From Candidatus Aminicenantes bacterium UBA6228 (GTDB lineage Bacteria; Acidobacteriota; Aminicenantia; Aminicenantales; Saccharicenantaceae), in contig DJWO01000012.1 in the NCBI GenBank assembly GCA_002441005.1, positions 62,001-126,000 on the forward strand: a DNA stretch of 64,000 nucleotides, given 5' to 3'. Of this stretch, positions 1-9,051 are shown in pieces (the stretch's first letter is position 1; every line of letters starts with the position of its first letter). The position numbers were made by a program, and so were the translations under genes. The notes below the pieces were generated by a model, which worked only from the letters and a program-made list of their open reading frames with translations, was not told the origin of the DNA and searched no databases.

Positions 1-240
1 GGTAAATTCCGAGATTTCAGCCCAGGCCTGGGGTTTACCAGGGATAATAAGGTAAATGAACAAAAGGTTATCAGCCACATAAGCTGGAAAAATTGACAGA
101 ATAGCTATGATGCTTATTATCTTGCCAGCCATCTGCTCTTCAAAAAAGACCGTTTCATTCAGAAAAAGACGCCGGAAGAAATGACGGGTTAAAACGACAA
201 AGGGAGTCTCTTTGAACTGAAGCTTTTTGAGGCCATCCAT
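1..240 (-). CDS. ABC-2 type transporter permease, N-terminal part (runs off the left edge)
   Basis: Only the first 80 codons are in the window, and the frame is open to base 1. The protein begins MDGLKKLQFKETPFVVLTRH. A cytoplasmic N-terminal stretch is followed by a hydrophobic segment around residues 45-63, as in ABC-2 exporter permeases. The ATG at 238-240 has a GAGGA ribosome-binding site 8 bases upstream. The gene starts 30 bases after the stop of an ABC ATPase on the same strand, so the two probably form one exporter operon. The substrate cannot be deduced. The permease assignment rests mainly on this gene order and is moderately sure. Confidence 0.6.
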   Translation of the reverse strand, partial: MDGLKKLQFKETPFVVLTRHFFRRLFLNETVFFEEQMAGKIISIIAILSIFPAYVADNLLFIYLIIPGKPQAWAEISEFT

Positions 241-270
241 TTTTATATCCTCTGCTTCTGGCTCAAACCA

Positions 271-1047
271 TCAGACATTTTTCTTCATAAGAGAAACTAA
301 CTCTGAGGCCGCGGCCTCCGGGTCTTCCTGAACAACCAGTTGACTGAAAATTTCTTCGAGTGATGGAACTCTCATCAACTGGCGCAAATTTTCTACCGAG
401 TCATCGGCCCTGACCTTCCCCTTATAAAGAATTAACACCCGGCTGGCCACTTTTTCGACAATATCCAGAATATGAGAAGAATAAATGATAATCCTGCCTT
501 CAGCCGCCAGCCGACGCACCAGTTTTTCAATAATCAGAATGGTGGAAACATCCAGCCCTGACAAAGGCTCATCCAGGAGAAGAATTTCCGGGTCATGAAG
601 GAGGGCAGCTGTAATCAGGACTTTCTGGGTCATGCCTTTGGAAAAAGAGGCAATCTCTGAATACATATCGCCGCCCAGGTCAAAGACCTCCATAAAACCT
701 TTGATCTTCGTTCTAAGGACTGATTCTTTAAGCCTGTGCAGCCTGCCTACCATGAGGAGATAGTCATAGGCGCTGAGATGGGAATAAATGGCCGGTTCTT
801 CTGGCACATAACCCAATCTTTGTTTGAACCAGACCAGATTCTTCCAGACCTGGCGCCCGCCATAGAAAATCTCGCCTGCTGTTGGCTCAAGCAGACCTGC
901 AATCATTTTGATGGTGGTGGATTTGCCGGCTCCGTTTGGGCCTAGATAGCCGACTGACTCCCCCGGCTTGATGGTGAAACTCACCTCGTCAACCACTTTT
1001 AAAAATTGGTACTTTTTGGTTATCCCTTTTAGCTCTAACATCTCCAC
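271..1047 (-). CDS. ABC transporter ATP-binding protein (ABC-2 exporter type)
   Basis: A 258-residue nucleotide-binding subunit that should power the permease encoded just downstream. Visible motifs are Walker A GPNGAGKST (residues 36-44), a Q-loop region ending PEEP (82-85), the signature-like FSKGM (135-139) and Walker B plus D-loop ILLLDEPLSGLD (155-166). A switch-type SSHI follows. Length and motif spacing match the CcmA/NatA-like class of ABC-2 exporters. The longest frame starts at a GTG (1045-1047). An ATG two codons later (1041) is an alternative, and neither has a well-spaced ribosome-binding site. The substrate is unknown. Confidence 0.9.
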   Translation of the reverse strand: MEMLELKGITKKYQFLKVVDEVSFTIKPGESVGYLGPNGAGKSTTIKMIAGLLEPTAGEIFYGGRQVWKNLVWFKQRLGYVPEEPAIYSHLSAYDYLLMVGRLHRLKESVLRTKIKGFMEVFDLGGDMYSEIASFSKGMTQKVLITAALLHDPEILLLDEPLSGLDVSTILIIEKLVRRLAAEGRIIIYSSHILDIVEKVASRVLILYKGKVRADDSVENLRQLMRVPSLEEIFSQLVVQEDPEAAASELVSLMKKNV

Positions 1048-1379
1048 CCAGGCTCAAATATATCACTTGCGATTGTATTCTGACAACCAAAATCTACAAT
1101 CGGGAGGTCAGGCTGCAGTCTAGAAGATGTAGAAGGCCTTTTTTAGGTTCGTCCTCGTCGATAACAAAATTACAAAAAAAGGTATATTGATTTACCTTTT
1201 GGCCAGACAGTCAACAGTTAAAGTCAGAGCAGGCCCAGGCAGCTATCACCTCTTTCCGATCTTCTCATTTCAGGTCCCGAAAATAAAACCAGAACACTTC
1301 CCCTCGGCGCTACCCGCCGCTCCCTGGAAACATTCCTTTCAGCTAATCCGGCTCGTAAATTAATGACACAGTCTCGCCT
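1048..1379. other. Intergenic region, 332 bases, no gene seen
   Basis: It lies between the start of the ABC ATPase and the end of the cytochrome-porin gene. An AT-rich inverted repeat at 1177-1200 (AAAAGGTA and TACCTTTT arms) could end transcription coming from the cytochrome operon, but it is weak. No open frame with a ribosome-binding site and no RNA signature were seen. Confidence 0.4.
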
Positions 1380-2552
1380 TTAGAAACCAGTGATTAAGCC
1401 CAGTCCAAGACGCAAGTGCTTGGGCAAATCACTCTTAAAAACATAGGTAGCTTCCACCGTTGCCCGGACATTTCTTCGCAAAAGGTAGCCATAATGAAGG
1501 CCAGCCGAAGTATATTTCAGGTCAGGCTGATCTGAATCGACCCAGTTAAAAAGCGCTACCGTATACCAGCGCGAATCATCGCCATGAGGAAAATAGAGCA
1601 GTTCAGCAAATCCACCCTGGGTTTGAATTTTCTCCGCTTCGGCTATTAAAAAGCGGGGATTCTTATCCTCTCGATAAAGGTATTGCGCATTGAACTGGAA
1701 TTTCGGCTGAGACCAGGTCAGGTCGCCACCAGCCATCCACAGGGTGTCATTAATGTTATCCTGCCTCTCCTTCCCGACATAGCCGAAAGCCCCGGCTCTG
1801 AATTCAGGTGAGAAATCCTGTGAAACCCGCAACATAAAGTTCTTATATTTATCGTTATCAAAGGTGCCAAAATCATCGACTGGATCCAGGCCCATTCCAT
1901 TAACAATCTCCAGGGTCAGGTCAGTACCGGTAGGCAGTCCATAGGTCAGCATCACCCCTCGATCATAGGTCAGATCAGCCCTGGCCTGCCCGACTTTAAC
2001 GCCATAAATCCGGTAATTTTCATAAGTTAAACGCAACTCTCTCTTAAAAAGCGGATCAGCGACCTGGAACTGGCCAACAAAAAAGCCCAGGTTAGTTTTG
2101 AACAGGTTGGTGAACATAAGAAAAGCATCTTCCAGTCCGGCTATCTCCCCTCCTTCGGTGAAAATAAAATATAAATAATAAGAAATATGCTTGGCGATTT
2201 CTCCACCTGACATCAACTTGACGATATATGGCGCTGAGAAATCAAACCGCTTATTGTGAGCATTGTCAAAACTCAGATAACCATCAAACCGGATGGCAAT
2301 GGGCAGTTCGCGCAACAGAGAAAGCATGTTGTCGCCGGTATCAATGTTATAGCGGGGTGTTTCTTTGTCCTTAATCACATAGCCATTATTGGCAAATTCA
2401 TCGCCATAGGGCTTGAGCTTCGGAAAAGGATTGTGACAGACCTTACAGCTGATACTGTATTTGCGGGCAAAAGCTGGTATTGACCAGGCTTCAGAAGTAA
2501 AAACAAAAAGCAAAGCCAGAAAGAGCAAAACCATTCCGATATTTTTTTTCAT
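1380..2552 (-). CDS. Monoheme c-type cytochrome with predicted outer-membrane beta-barrel
   Basis: The protein has a Sec signal peptide (starting MKKNIGMVLLFLALLF) and then, near the mature N-terminus, one heme site CKVCH followed by NPFPKLKPYGDEF. The remaining roughly 340 residues alternate polar and hydrophobic residues, rich in Tyr and Gly, and end in a terminal Phe as outer-membrane barrels do. I chose the ATG at 2550-2552 because GAGGG precedes it and the signal peptide starts there. The frame extends upstream to 2618, but that would overlap the preceding gene and add a non-signal segment. It lies 22 bases after the multiheme cytochrome gene and is presumably co-transcribed. A role as a porin-like electron conduit or gated pore is inference. 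The family is seen as hypothetical cytochrome C in several anaerobic lineages. Confidence 0.75.
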   Translation of the reverse strand: MKKNIGMVLLFLALLFVFTSEAWSIPAFARKYSISCKVCHNPFPKLKPYGDEFANNGYVIKDKETPRYNIDTGDNMLSLLRELPIAIRFDGYLSFDNAHNKRFDFSAPYIVKLMSGGEIAKHISYYLYFIFTEGGEIAGLEDAFLMFTNLFKTNLGFFVGQFQVADPLFKRELRLTYENYRIYGVKVGQARADLTYDRGVMLTYGLPTGTDLTLEIVNGMGLDPVDDFGTFDNDKYKNFMLRVSQDFSPEFRAGAFGYVGKERQDNINDTLWMAGGDLTWSQPKFQFNAQYLYREDKNPRFLIAEAEKIQTQGGFAELLYFPHGDDSRWYTVALFNWVDSDQPDLKYTSAGLHYGYLLRRNVRATVEATYVFKSDLPKHLRLGLGLITGF

Positions 2553-2574
2553 TTTTCCCTCGGCCCAAGAACGT

Positions 2575-3945
2575 TCAGTCAACGATGTTGATGGTGGTTT
2601 GATGCCTGTTAACTTCAATTACCTCTGTCTCATCAGCCGGGACACCCAGAAAATCAGCTACCGGTTTAACCAGACGCTGATAATAAAGGGTAGCCCTAAC
2701 TGTTAAGGGTCCAGCTGGAATGTTATCGGGCACAGCAAAGGTACAGGTTTCGATCTTGGTTTCTTTCGGGCCGAGTCGATAATCAACTCCCAGGCTTTTG
2801 GTGTTCCACTGCTGGATGGTCATTCGTCCCTGCGGGTCAAAATAGGGCATTCGGAAAATGCGGTCACCAGCTGGCAGGCCGTCTCTCTGAACACCCTTAA
2901 AGTTCGGGTCATTGAGGGCTATACCCATATCCTGATAAGCCAGAGTATCGGCAGCAATGGTGTATTCTTCACCCTCAAAGCCTTTTTTATCCACCGGCAG
3001 ATGATAAACCTGGCCTCTGGCATCAACCGCCTCAACATGCATCCAGACAATTCTATCTTCAACTGAGCCGGTTGGAAACTTATGGCCAGTCTTCTGGTTA
3101 AAAAGAACAATGGTGAATTTAACTTTGTCCCCGGGTACCGCCTCGTTGACATCAGGATGCACTCTGAGTTCAACCGTTCCCCTGACTTTACCAGGATCAT
3201 GAGCCCCGTGGAAGAGATGCTGGCGGACATCAGGATAAGAACTTCCCATAGAGGCACTTTTCCCGGCGGCATAAGTCATATGGCAATCGTGACACTTAAC
3301 TCCTTCCTGAGCATAAGGCCCATCTTTCCACTCCAGATGAGTGGATTTAACCCAGACTCCATAGGGGCTTTGTTCATTATGACAGGTTCCACAGAATTCA
3401 GCTTTGTCCAGAAAGTCCGATTTGATTAAGTTATGCTCAGGAGAATTAGTCCCAGTCCTGGGTCCATATTTGTTTTTGCCTGGCTCGGAAATCCAGTTAA
3501 AGTTAAATGGCGTGTTGCCTGCAAAACCAGTCACGGTGTGGCAAACCTCACAGGAAACTGATTCATTGGCTCTGGTACCTTTGGCCGGGACGGCCGGAGG
3601 AATATCTCCGGCTAAAAAGGCCAGGGGCGTGTGGCAACCGTTGCAGCCAGCCTTAACCCCGGCCACCACCGGATCTTTTTCAGCCTGAGGAACAGCCAGT
3701 TTGAAATATTCGATTTCATCCCAGTGATGGGTATAGGCCTGGGACATCATGGCCTGCTTCCACTGCTGGTAGATATCATTATGACATTGAATTCCGCAGA
3801 AAGCCGGAGTCTGATAGTCGCTGTATTTTCTTGAGCCGAGGGCTTCATCTCCAGCCTTTTGCAGGCTGGAGGACGTTATTAGCCCCAGAGAAATAGCCAG
3901 AATAAGGGGTAAACCAATGGCCAGCCATCTGGATAGGTGTCTCAT
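2575..3945 (-). CDS. Multiheme c-type cytochrome, periplasmic, membrane-anchored
   Basis: 456 residues. A hydrophobic N-terminal segment (residues 7-25) acts as signal or anchor. Heme-binding motifs are an unusual CGIQCH (50-55, CX3CH) and four standard sites: CNGCH (101-105), CEVCH (132-136), CGTCH (185-189) and CHDCH (218-222). Extra histidines between them could serve as axial ligands. The C-terminal half, from about residue 255, lacks hemes and looks like beta-rich Ig-like domains. It resembles cytochrome c554-like proteins, but I cannot name the electron acceptor. GGAGGG precedes the ATG. It is first in a two-gene operon with the cytochrome-porin, and its hemes would need the ResB/CcsA system encoded at 36.5-38.7 kb. 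Confidence 0.85.
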   Translation of the reverse strand: MRHLSRWLAIGLPLILAISLGLITSSSLQKAGDEALGSRKYSDYQTPAFCGIQCHNDIYQQWKQAMMSQAYTHHWDEIEYFKLAVPQAEKDPVVAGVKAGCNGCHTPLAFLAGDIPPAVPAKGTRANESVSCEVCHTVTGFAGNTPFNFNWISEPGKNKYGPRTGTNSPEHNLIKSDFLDKAEFCGTCHNEQSPYGVWVKSTHLEWKDGPYAQEGVKCHDCHMTYAAGKSASMGSSYPDVRQHLFHGAHDPGKVRGTVELRVHPDVNEAVPGDKVKFTIVLFNQKTGHKFPTGSVEDRIVWMHVEAVDARGQVYHLPVDKKGFEGEEYTIAADTLAYQDMGIALNDPNFKGVQRDGLPAGDRIFRMPYFDPQGRMTIQQWNTKSLGVDYRLGPKETKIETCTFAVPDNIPAGPLTVRATLYYQRLVKPVADFLGVPADETEVIEVNRHQTTINIVD

Positions 3946-3984
3946 AAGACCCTCCTTTCTCTCTTAATTCCATATATATCCTAT

Positions 3985-4013
3985 ATGTTAAGTAAAGCAA
4001 AACCCAATGTCAA
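3985..4013 (-). promoter_or_regulatory. Promoter of the cytochrome operon
   Basis: On the minus strand TTGACA (4013-4008) is followed after 17 bases by TAACAT (3990-3985), about 40 bases before the start codon of the multiheme cytochrome gene. The -35 box is perfect and the -10 box matches four of six positions. Confidence 0.55.
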
Positions 4014-4293
4014 GTTAAGAGAGTTAAAGTGCTTACCGACGTGGTTTTAAAGTCTGGACCTCAAATCTAATAAGACCTTTATAGATCAGAAACAGATTAA
4101 AGAAACAACCGCTGGTTTTTATCCATTTTAAGTCAGTGATGTCTGAAGTTAGGAATATGGACAAATTAATCCGGCTCTCCCCCTGGTCAACCCAGAAAGA
4201 TTAAAAAATAGATAATGACTATTTTTTACATAAATAGTAATTCATAAATGCCTAAGTGACTATAAATCCGCCTGTGTCTGTCTGCTTGTCTTT
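4014..4293. other. Intergenic region, no gene seen
   Basis: With the promoter next to it this makes a 348-base gap between the cytochrome operon and the ClpP-like gene. It is AT-rich. I saw no ribosome-binding site with a frame, no strong hairpin with a T-run and no repeat. Confidence 0.4.
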
Positions 4294-5124
4294 TTATTTT
4301 TTCTGGCCACGCGGATAACCTGGCCCTGGACCGAATTCCACGGATGGCGTACTTCTGACCGGCTGCGGGAATAAATCCATTAACTCATAAACTTCGGGGG
4401 GAACATCAGTCGTAACCTTCAAACCCAACCCGCGGGCCACATCAACAGAGATAGGAAAATCGTGAGTCCAGTGTCCCCTGGTTAAGGCATCTGAAATTCT
4501 CCTCCTGTCTTCATCCGAATAATAATCAGGCAATAAATCAATTATGCTATTCTCTAACTGATTTATGGCTTTTTGAGAAATATCAGCCAGAATCAAGGTT
4601 TCATCATCAATTTCGGCTATTGGCTTTTGCTTGAGGACATTGACAATAGAAGGAGCAGGATATTTATCAATCTGTGGATCAACCGGACCCAGCACCGAAT
4701 GCTCACCCATAGCTATTTCATCGGCAGCCAGAGCAATTAGAGTTCCACCAGACATAGCATAATGAGGCACATAAACAGTAACCTTTCCTTTGTGGCTCTT
4801 AATGGCTTTGGCAATTTGCAAAGCAGCTAAGGCAATACCGCCAGGCGTGTGCAATATTAGATTTATCGGAGTTTCAGGCTCAGTCGTCTGAATCGCCCGG
4901 ATGACTTTTTCAGAATCATTAATATCGATATAACGCATGACAGGAAAGCCGAGGATACTCATCGTTTCCTGCCGATGGATAAGAGTAATAACTCTGGATT
5001 TGTTTTTCTTCTCCATCCGGGAGATCAGACTCTGACGCGAGGCCTTAAGCATTTCCTGTTTAATTACCGGCTGCAAGGCCGAGATCATAAAGAACAGAAT
5101 CAGGATATCAAAGAAGACGTTCAT
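4294..5124 (-). CDS. Membrane-anchored ClpP/SppA-fold serine protease, SDH_sah family
   Basis: 276 residues. An N-terminal hydrophobic segment (residues 4-19) anchors it. The crotonase/ClpP fold follows with INLILHTPGG (87-96, oxyanion region) and YAMSGGT (122-128), where Ser125 is the likely nucleophile. LGPVDPQI (145-152) follows, as in the serine dehydrogenase proteinase group (PF01972) related to SppA and ClpP. The start at 5124 has AGGAGAGGG upstream. A candidate promoter (GGTCAA/ATTGAA read on the minus strand, 5149-5176) has a short 16-base spacer. It is monocistronic here. By family it should cleave membrane or exported peptides, but the true substrate is unknown. Confidence 0.8.
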   Translation of the reverse strand: MNVFFDILILFFMISALQPVIKQEMLKASRQSLISRMEKKNKSRVITLIHRQETMSILGFPVMRYIDINDSEKVIRAIQTTEPETPINLILHTPGGIALAALQIAKAIKSHKGKVTVYVPHYAMSGGTLIALAADEIAMGEHSVLGPVDPQIDKYPAPSIVNVLKQKPIAEIDDETLILADISQKAINQLENSIIDLLPDYYSDEDRRRISDALTRGHWTHDFPISVDVARGLGLKVTTDVPPEVYELMDLFPQPVRSTPSVEFGPGPGYPRGQKK

Positions 5125-5500
5125 CGCCCTCTCCTTTTCTTTGTTTTATTGAATAAATAAGGCTGCCAACGGTCAAGTTTATGACTTATGTTTATATGTT
5201 ACCAAAAGAAGTTTTTTATAGCAATTAAGCTCATCAAAAGCACTTAATTTAAATCTATCCGGCCCTCAGATAATTATCCGGGAGAGCCATTCTTAGGTTT
5301 TAGTTCTGCCGAGAAAGATCTCTCCTTTGAAAATCAAACTATCTCATCAGCCTTTTAAAAAATCCGGTTGTCTATTAGGCAATAACTGCGGTTCTAAGCA
5401 TATTTATAAGAGATGTGCCTGGTTCTTTCTGCCGACTATAATAATTGAGGGCTGATTTTTCCTTTAGTGATCTCTATTTCCTGCCTTTAAGTTAAAAAAG
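5125..5500. other. Intergenic region, 376 bases, no gene seen
   Basis: AT-rich spacer between the ClpP-like gene and the SRP RNA. The end nearest the RNA carries the A-run (5495-5499) that becomes the U-run after the SRP RNA 3 prime end. No other structure was recognised. Confidence 0.4.
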
Positions 5501-5778
<278 letters not shown>

Positions 5779-5783
5779 ACAAA

Positions 5784-5789
5784 ATTATA
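5784..5789 (-). promoter_or_regulatory. -10 box of the SRP RNA promoter
   Basis: A perfect TATAAT on the minus strand lies about 6 bases upstream of the predicted RNA 5 prime end. No good -35 box is present at 16-18 bases. Confidence 0.55.
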
Positions 5790-5836
5790 TCATAAAGTCC
5801 ACAGAAAACATGACAGCAGTTAGTAAAAAATTTTCC

Positions 5837-5865
5837 TTGACTATTAAGTTTTATTAAGTTAAAAG
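5837..5865 (+). promoter_or_regulatory. Promoter of the DUF378 gene
   Basis: TTGACT (5837-5842), 17 bases, TAAAAG (5860-5865), about 50 bases before the start codon. The spacer contains a short direct repeat ATTAAGTT. Confidence 0.45.
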
Positions 5866-5914
5866 ATAGTCAAATAAAAAGTGATGGTTCTTCCAGAACC
5901 CGAGGAGGGCAAAT

Positions 5915-6127
5915 ATGGGTAAGCTAAGCACGCTGGACCGGGTCTGTCTGATCCTGGTCATCATTGGAGGACTCAACTGGCTGCTGGTTGGATTGTTCGA
6001 GTTTGATTTAGTGGCAGGCATTTTTGGAGCCATGGCCACCAGAATAGTTTATATTCTTGTTGGCCTTGCTACCCTTTATGTGTTGTTTTTACTGGTGCCA
6101 AAGATCGGAAAGAAGGCAAAAGCCTAA
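5915..6127 (+). CDS. DUF378 family small membrane protein (YuzA-like)
   Basis: 70 residues with two transmembrane segments (about 8-28 and 38-61). The segment LILVIIGGLNWLLVGLFEFD is the hallmark of the DUF378/COG2155 family, and KIGKKAKA is a basic tail. GAGGAGGG lies 6 bases before the ATG. The family is widespread but its function is not known. It stands alone, convergent with the M14 peptidase gene. An inverted repeat (AAACGGG 6219-6225 and CCCGTTT 6239-6245) lies in the gap and could act as a weak terminator. Confidence 0.85.
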   Translation: MGKLSTLDRVCLILVIIGGLNWLLVGLFEFDLVAGIFGAMATRIVYILVGLATLYVLFLLVPKIGKKAKA

Positions 6128-6350
6128 ACCGCTATCTAAATTAAAAATTCAGTAAATTATGTTTGCCCGTTGAAGTAAGAACCAGTTATTTATCCAGCGG
6201 CGAGGGTCAAGCTAATTAAAACGGGAAGAGTAGCTTTGCCCGTTTACAGGGCTTATAAATTGCAATCTCCGCAGCGCCAGAACGTATAATTCAGCTCCGA
6301 AGCTAGCTAAAAGTGTCGGTTGCTGGAGCTCAAAGTAAATTTATTTTTAT

Positions 6351-8969
6351 TTACATCCCTTCCGGATAAAAGATGGCATTCAACAAAAACTTATAAGTTC
6401 CATGAGATTGGGCCCGGTGCTGAGCCCTGAAACCGACCAGAGCGATATGTCCTTTGCCGCTTTTGACATCCACTACCGCCCCTTTCCGGCTAAGATAGTC
6501 TTCACCCAGCAGCCAGCCACTCAGCAAAATATTATCTTCGGGATAATAGGCTACCACCTTTCTATCCATCTTTGAAGACACGGGCGCCCAGGTGTCGAAG
6601 GCCAGACTTTGATTGAAAAGAGCAGCTGCTTCTTCATCGAGCCCGTAGCCAAGCGGTGTGTTATTATCAACTTTAAGTCTAAGAATTGAAACGGGACAGA
6701 AAAATTTGTTGCGGTCAAGCCCGGTAAGAGAGTTTCTAGCCGGGGCTCCCAGTTCATTCATAGCCAGTTCGCTGGCCTGATTAAGAGTGACCAGGATACC
6801 GCCGGCCTCGACAAATGCTTTCAGGGCATCGACTCCTTCCTGCCCGATGCCTCCCTCATATTCGGGCGGCATCTGACTCATAAAAAAGCGTGCCAGTTGC
6901 CCCGGACGTTGAAAGCGACCGGTCTTAATAATTTCTGGATTCTCACTGGCTAAAAGGATGACATCAAAATTGGCTTTAAGATCGACTTTCTTGGCCTTTG
7001 TTCCCTTGAAATCCTGATTATGAAGAATTGTATAGGTAAAACCTAAATCATCCAGCATATAACGCGTCCAGCCCTCATCGGCATTACCGCGCCACGATTG
7101 GTAAATAGCAATTCGCGGAAATTTAATGGAAGCCTTATCAATAGAAGATATATCGGTAATAGATTGAACTGGCACCGGCCATTTCTCGAGAAGCGTAGAG
7201 AGCGCCTGGCTGGTTGCAGGAGAATTATTGATTAAAAAAGTGCCGGCCGGTAGCTCTGTATCTCCAGCCTTGATTGCGCTTTTTGTTCTCCACATTTCGG
7301 CTTTATTTTTAAGCAGCCCAAAAGTTACCGAGTAAGAAGCATTCAGTCTGGGATCAAGCGCCAGATAAGCTACCTCGGGCCGACTGACCTTGGGATATTC
7401 AACTTTATCCAGCTTGTTCAGGGCTACCTCAAACGGCTTATCGATCTGGTCGCAGCGAACACCCATCTGAAGAGGCAAAGTCCAACCCGCATTATCATAA
7501 GGCGGAACAGGCGGACCGCCCGGGTACTGGCGTAAATCCGGATACTTCTGCCTTTCCAGAAGCGCCCAGGTATAAGCTTTATTAGGCTGAGCAACCAGAA
7601 CAACGAAAGTGCCGGACGGATAAAAACGCCCATCGGCAATAAAATCCTTAGTCGCCTGATGCACCTCTACTCCGCCCAACTGCAGAATTTCAATCATCTT
7701 GAGAGTAGTAAGATAGTCGGGTTGGTCTTTGGTGATAACAAAAGCATAGGGCTGATTTCTGTCCTTAACCTCGATGCTCTGTTTCGACATCAGATATGAG
7801 TTATAAAGAAAATCCTCCCTATGCAGCCAGGCCGTCTTGACCAGGCTTTTCGATAGAACCAGTTCATAATCAACTATGTCACGCAGGCGCCACCAGCCAC
7901 CTGGCCAGGGATCAAGAAAATCCATTTGCTTTTCATAATAATCTTTCGAAACCTCAGTAGGCTCTATGTAAATTGGCGTTGCCACCCTGACTGAGGCAGC
8001 TTCGCTCAATTGACCAACCACATTATGTAGCCAGGAAGTGTCATCGCAGGAGCCAATCCACCAGCCGGTATAGCTGCGGCCATTAACCACGCCTTTATAT
8101 CCATGTTTTTGCAAATCATAGGCCAGACTAACACCGCAGAGATTAACACTTCGCCAGAGCAGGGGCTGAACGTTGGGTAGCGGCGGATCCATGAAGGGCG
8201 GGACGAAGAGGCGGGCCCCATTAGAGCCCATCTGATGTTCATCAATGTGAATTTGAGGAAACCACTCATGGTAGAGCACACGGGTGACCGCTCTGGTTTC
8301 GGCCAGGTTCAGCATGAAAAAATCACGGTTATTGTCGTGGCCGGCATAATGATGGTAAAGCCAGGGCATATTGCCGCCCTCGTACTCAGTTCCCAGATAC
8401 TTACGGTACCAATCAACTACCATCTGCTGACCATCAGGATTAATAGACGGGCAAAGAAGGACAATGACATTATTCATAGCCTGTTTTAAATCGAAAAAGG
8501 CCTGACCGCTGATCAGGTCATAAGCCAGCTCCATGGCCATTTGAGAAGCAGCAATTTCAGTCGAATGAATGTTACAGGTGATAAGCAAAATTGCTTTTCC
8601 TTCCTTAGCCAGCTGACGGGCCTCGTCCGGAGTTAGTCCCCGAGCGTCTTTTAAGCGGCGGGCAATCTGGCGATAGCGCTCAAGATTCTTCAAATTATCT
8701 TCACTGGAAATAACGGCCATGATCAGGTCTTTGCCCAGAGTTGTTTTTCCGATACTTAGCATAGTCAGATTGGGCGATTCTTTATCCAGCAGTTCAAAAT
8801 AAGCTTTGATTTGATTATAGTCAGCCAGTTTCCGGTCTTCGCCCACCTTAAAACCAAGAAATTTATCAGGCGGTGTCTGAGCTGGAAGAAAATCTGGGAA
8901 GATAAATATAACCAGTGATAAAACCATAAAGATGACTGGCTTTAAGCCGCTAAATTTTTTATCTAACAT
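6351..8969 (-). CDS. Secreted M14-family zinc carboxypeptidase
   Basis: 872 residues with a Sec signal peptide (hydrophobic about 11-28, cleavage near LPAQ). The peptidase domain has the first zinc motif HSTE (His135, Glu138), NPDG (177-180), HDNNRD (211-216) and QIHIDEHQMG (239-248), with the third zinc ligand among these histidines. The C-terminal half has no zinc motifs and resembles the amidotransferase-like domain often attached to such large M14 enzymes. GGAGGAG precedes the ATG. It should trim peptides or peptide conjugates in the periplasm or outside the cell. It is much longer than pancreatic-type carboxypeptidases (about 300 residues). Its upstream region is occupied by a MITE-like element. 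Confidence 0.87.
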   Translation of the reverse strand: MLDKKFSGLKPVIFMVLSLVIFIFPDFLPAQTPPDKFLGFKVGEDRKLADYNQIKAYFELLDKESPNLTMLSIGKTTLGKDLIMAVISSEDNLKNLERYRQIARRLKDARGLTPDEARQLAKEGKAILLITCNIHSTEIAASQMAMELAYDLISGQAFFDLKQAMNNVIVLLCPSINPDGQQMVVDWYRKYLGTEYEGGNMPWLYHHYAGHDNNRDFFMLNLAETRAVTRVLYHEWFPQIHIDEHQMGSNGARLFVPPFMDPPLPNVQPLLWRSVNLCGVSLAYDLQKHGYKGVVNGRSYTGWWIGSCDDTSWLHNVVGQLSEAASVRVATPIYIEPTEVSKDYYEKQMDFLDPWPGGWWRLRDIVDYELVLSKSLVKTAWLHREDFLYNSYLMSKQSIEVKDRNQPYAFVITKDQPDYLTTLKMIEILQLGGVEVHQATKDFIADGRFYPSGTFVVLVAQPNKAYTWALLERQKYPDLRQYPGGPPVPPYDNAGWTLPLQMGVRCDQIDKPFEVALNKLDKVEYPKVSRPEVAYLALDPRLNASYSVTFGLLKNKAEMWRTKSAIKAGDTELPAGTFLINNSPATSQALSTLLEKWPVPVQSITDISSIDKASIKFPRIAIYQSWRGNADEGWTRYMLDDLGFTYTILHNQDFKGTKAKKVDLKANFDVILLASENPEIIKTGRFQRPGQLARFFMSQMPPEYEGGIGQEGVDALKAFVEAGGILVTLNQASELAMNELGAPARNSLTGLDRNKFFCPVSILRLKVDNNTPLGYGLDEEAAALFNQSLAFDTWAPVSSKMDRKVVAYYPEDNILLSGWLLGEDYLSRKGAVVDVKSGKGHIALVGFRAQHRAQSHGTYKFLLNAIFYPEGM

Positions 8970-9025
8970 GACTCCTCCTAACTACGGATTAATATCTTAT
9001 TACTATTCTGGCCGGGGCAAGTCAA

Positions 9026-9051
9026 TCAAAATGGGGTCTCAAAATGGGGTC
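9026..9051. repeat. Perfect 13-base tandem duplication at the outer end of MITE-like copy 1
   Basis: TCAAAATGGGGTC occurs twice without a gap (9026-9038 and 9039-9051). The second unit runs into the left terminal inverted repeat, so the outer tip of the element has been duplicated. Confidence 0.85.

Noticed and set aside
1177..1200. AT-rich hairpin as a terminator of the cytochrome operon
   Set aside because: The stem is only A/T-rich with two G-C pairs and would be too weak; kept only as a remark in the intergenic entry.
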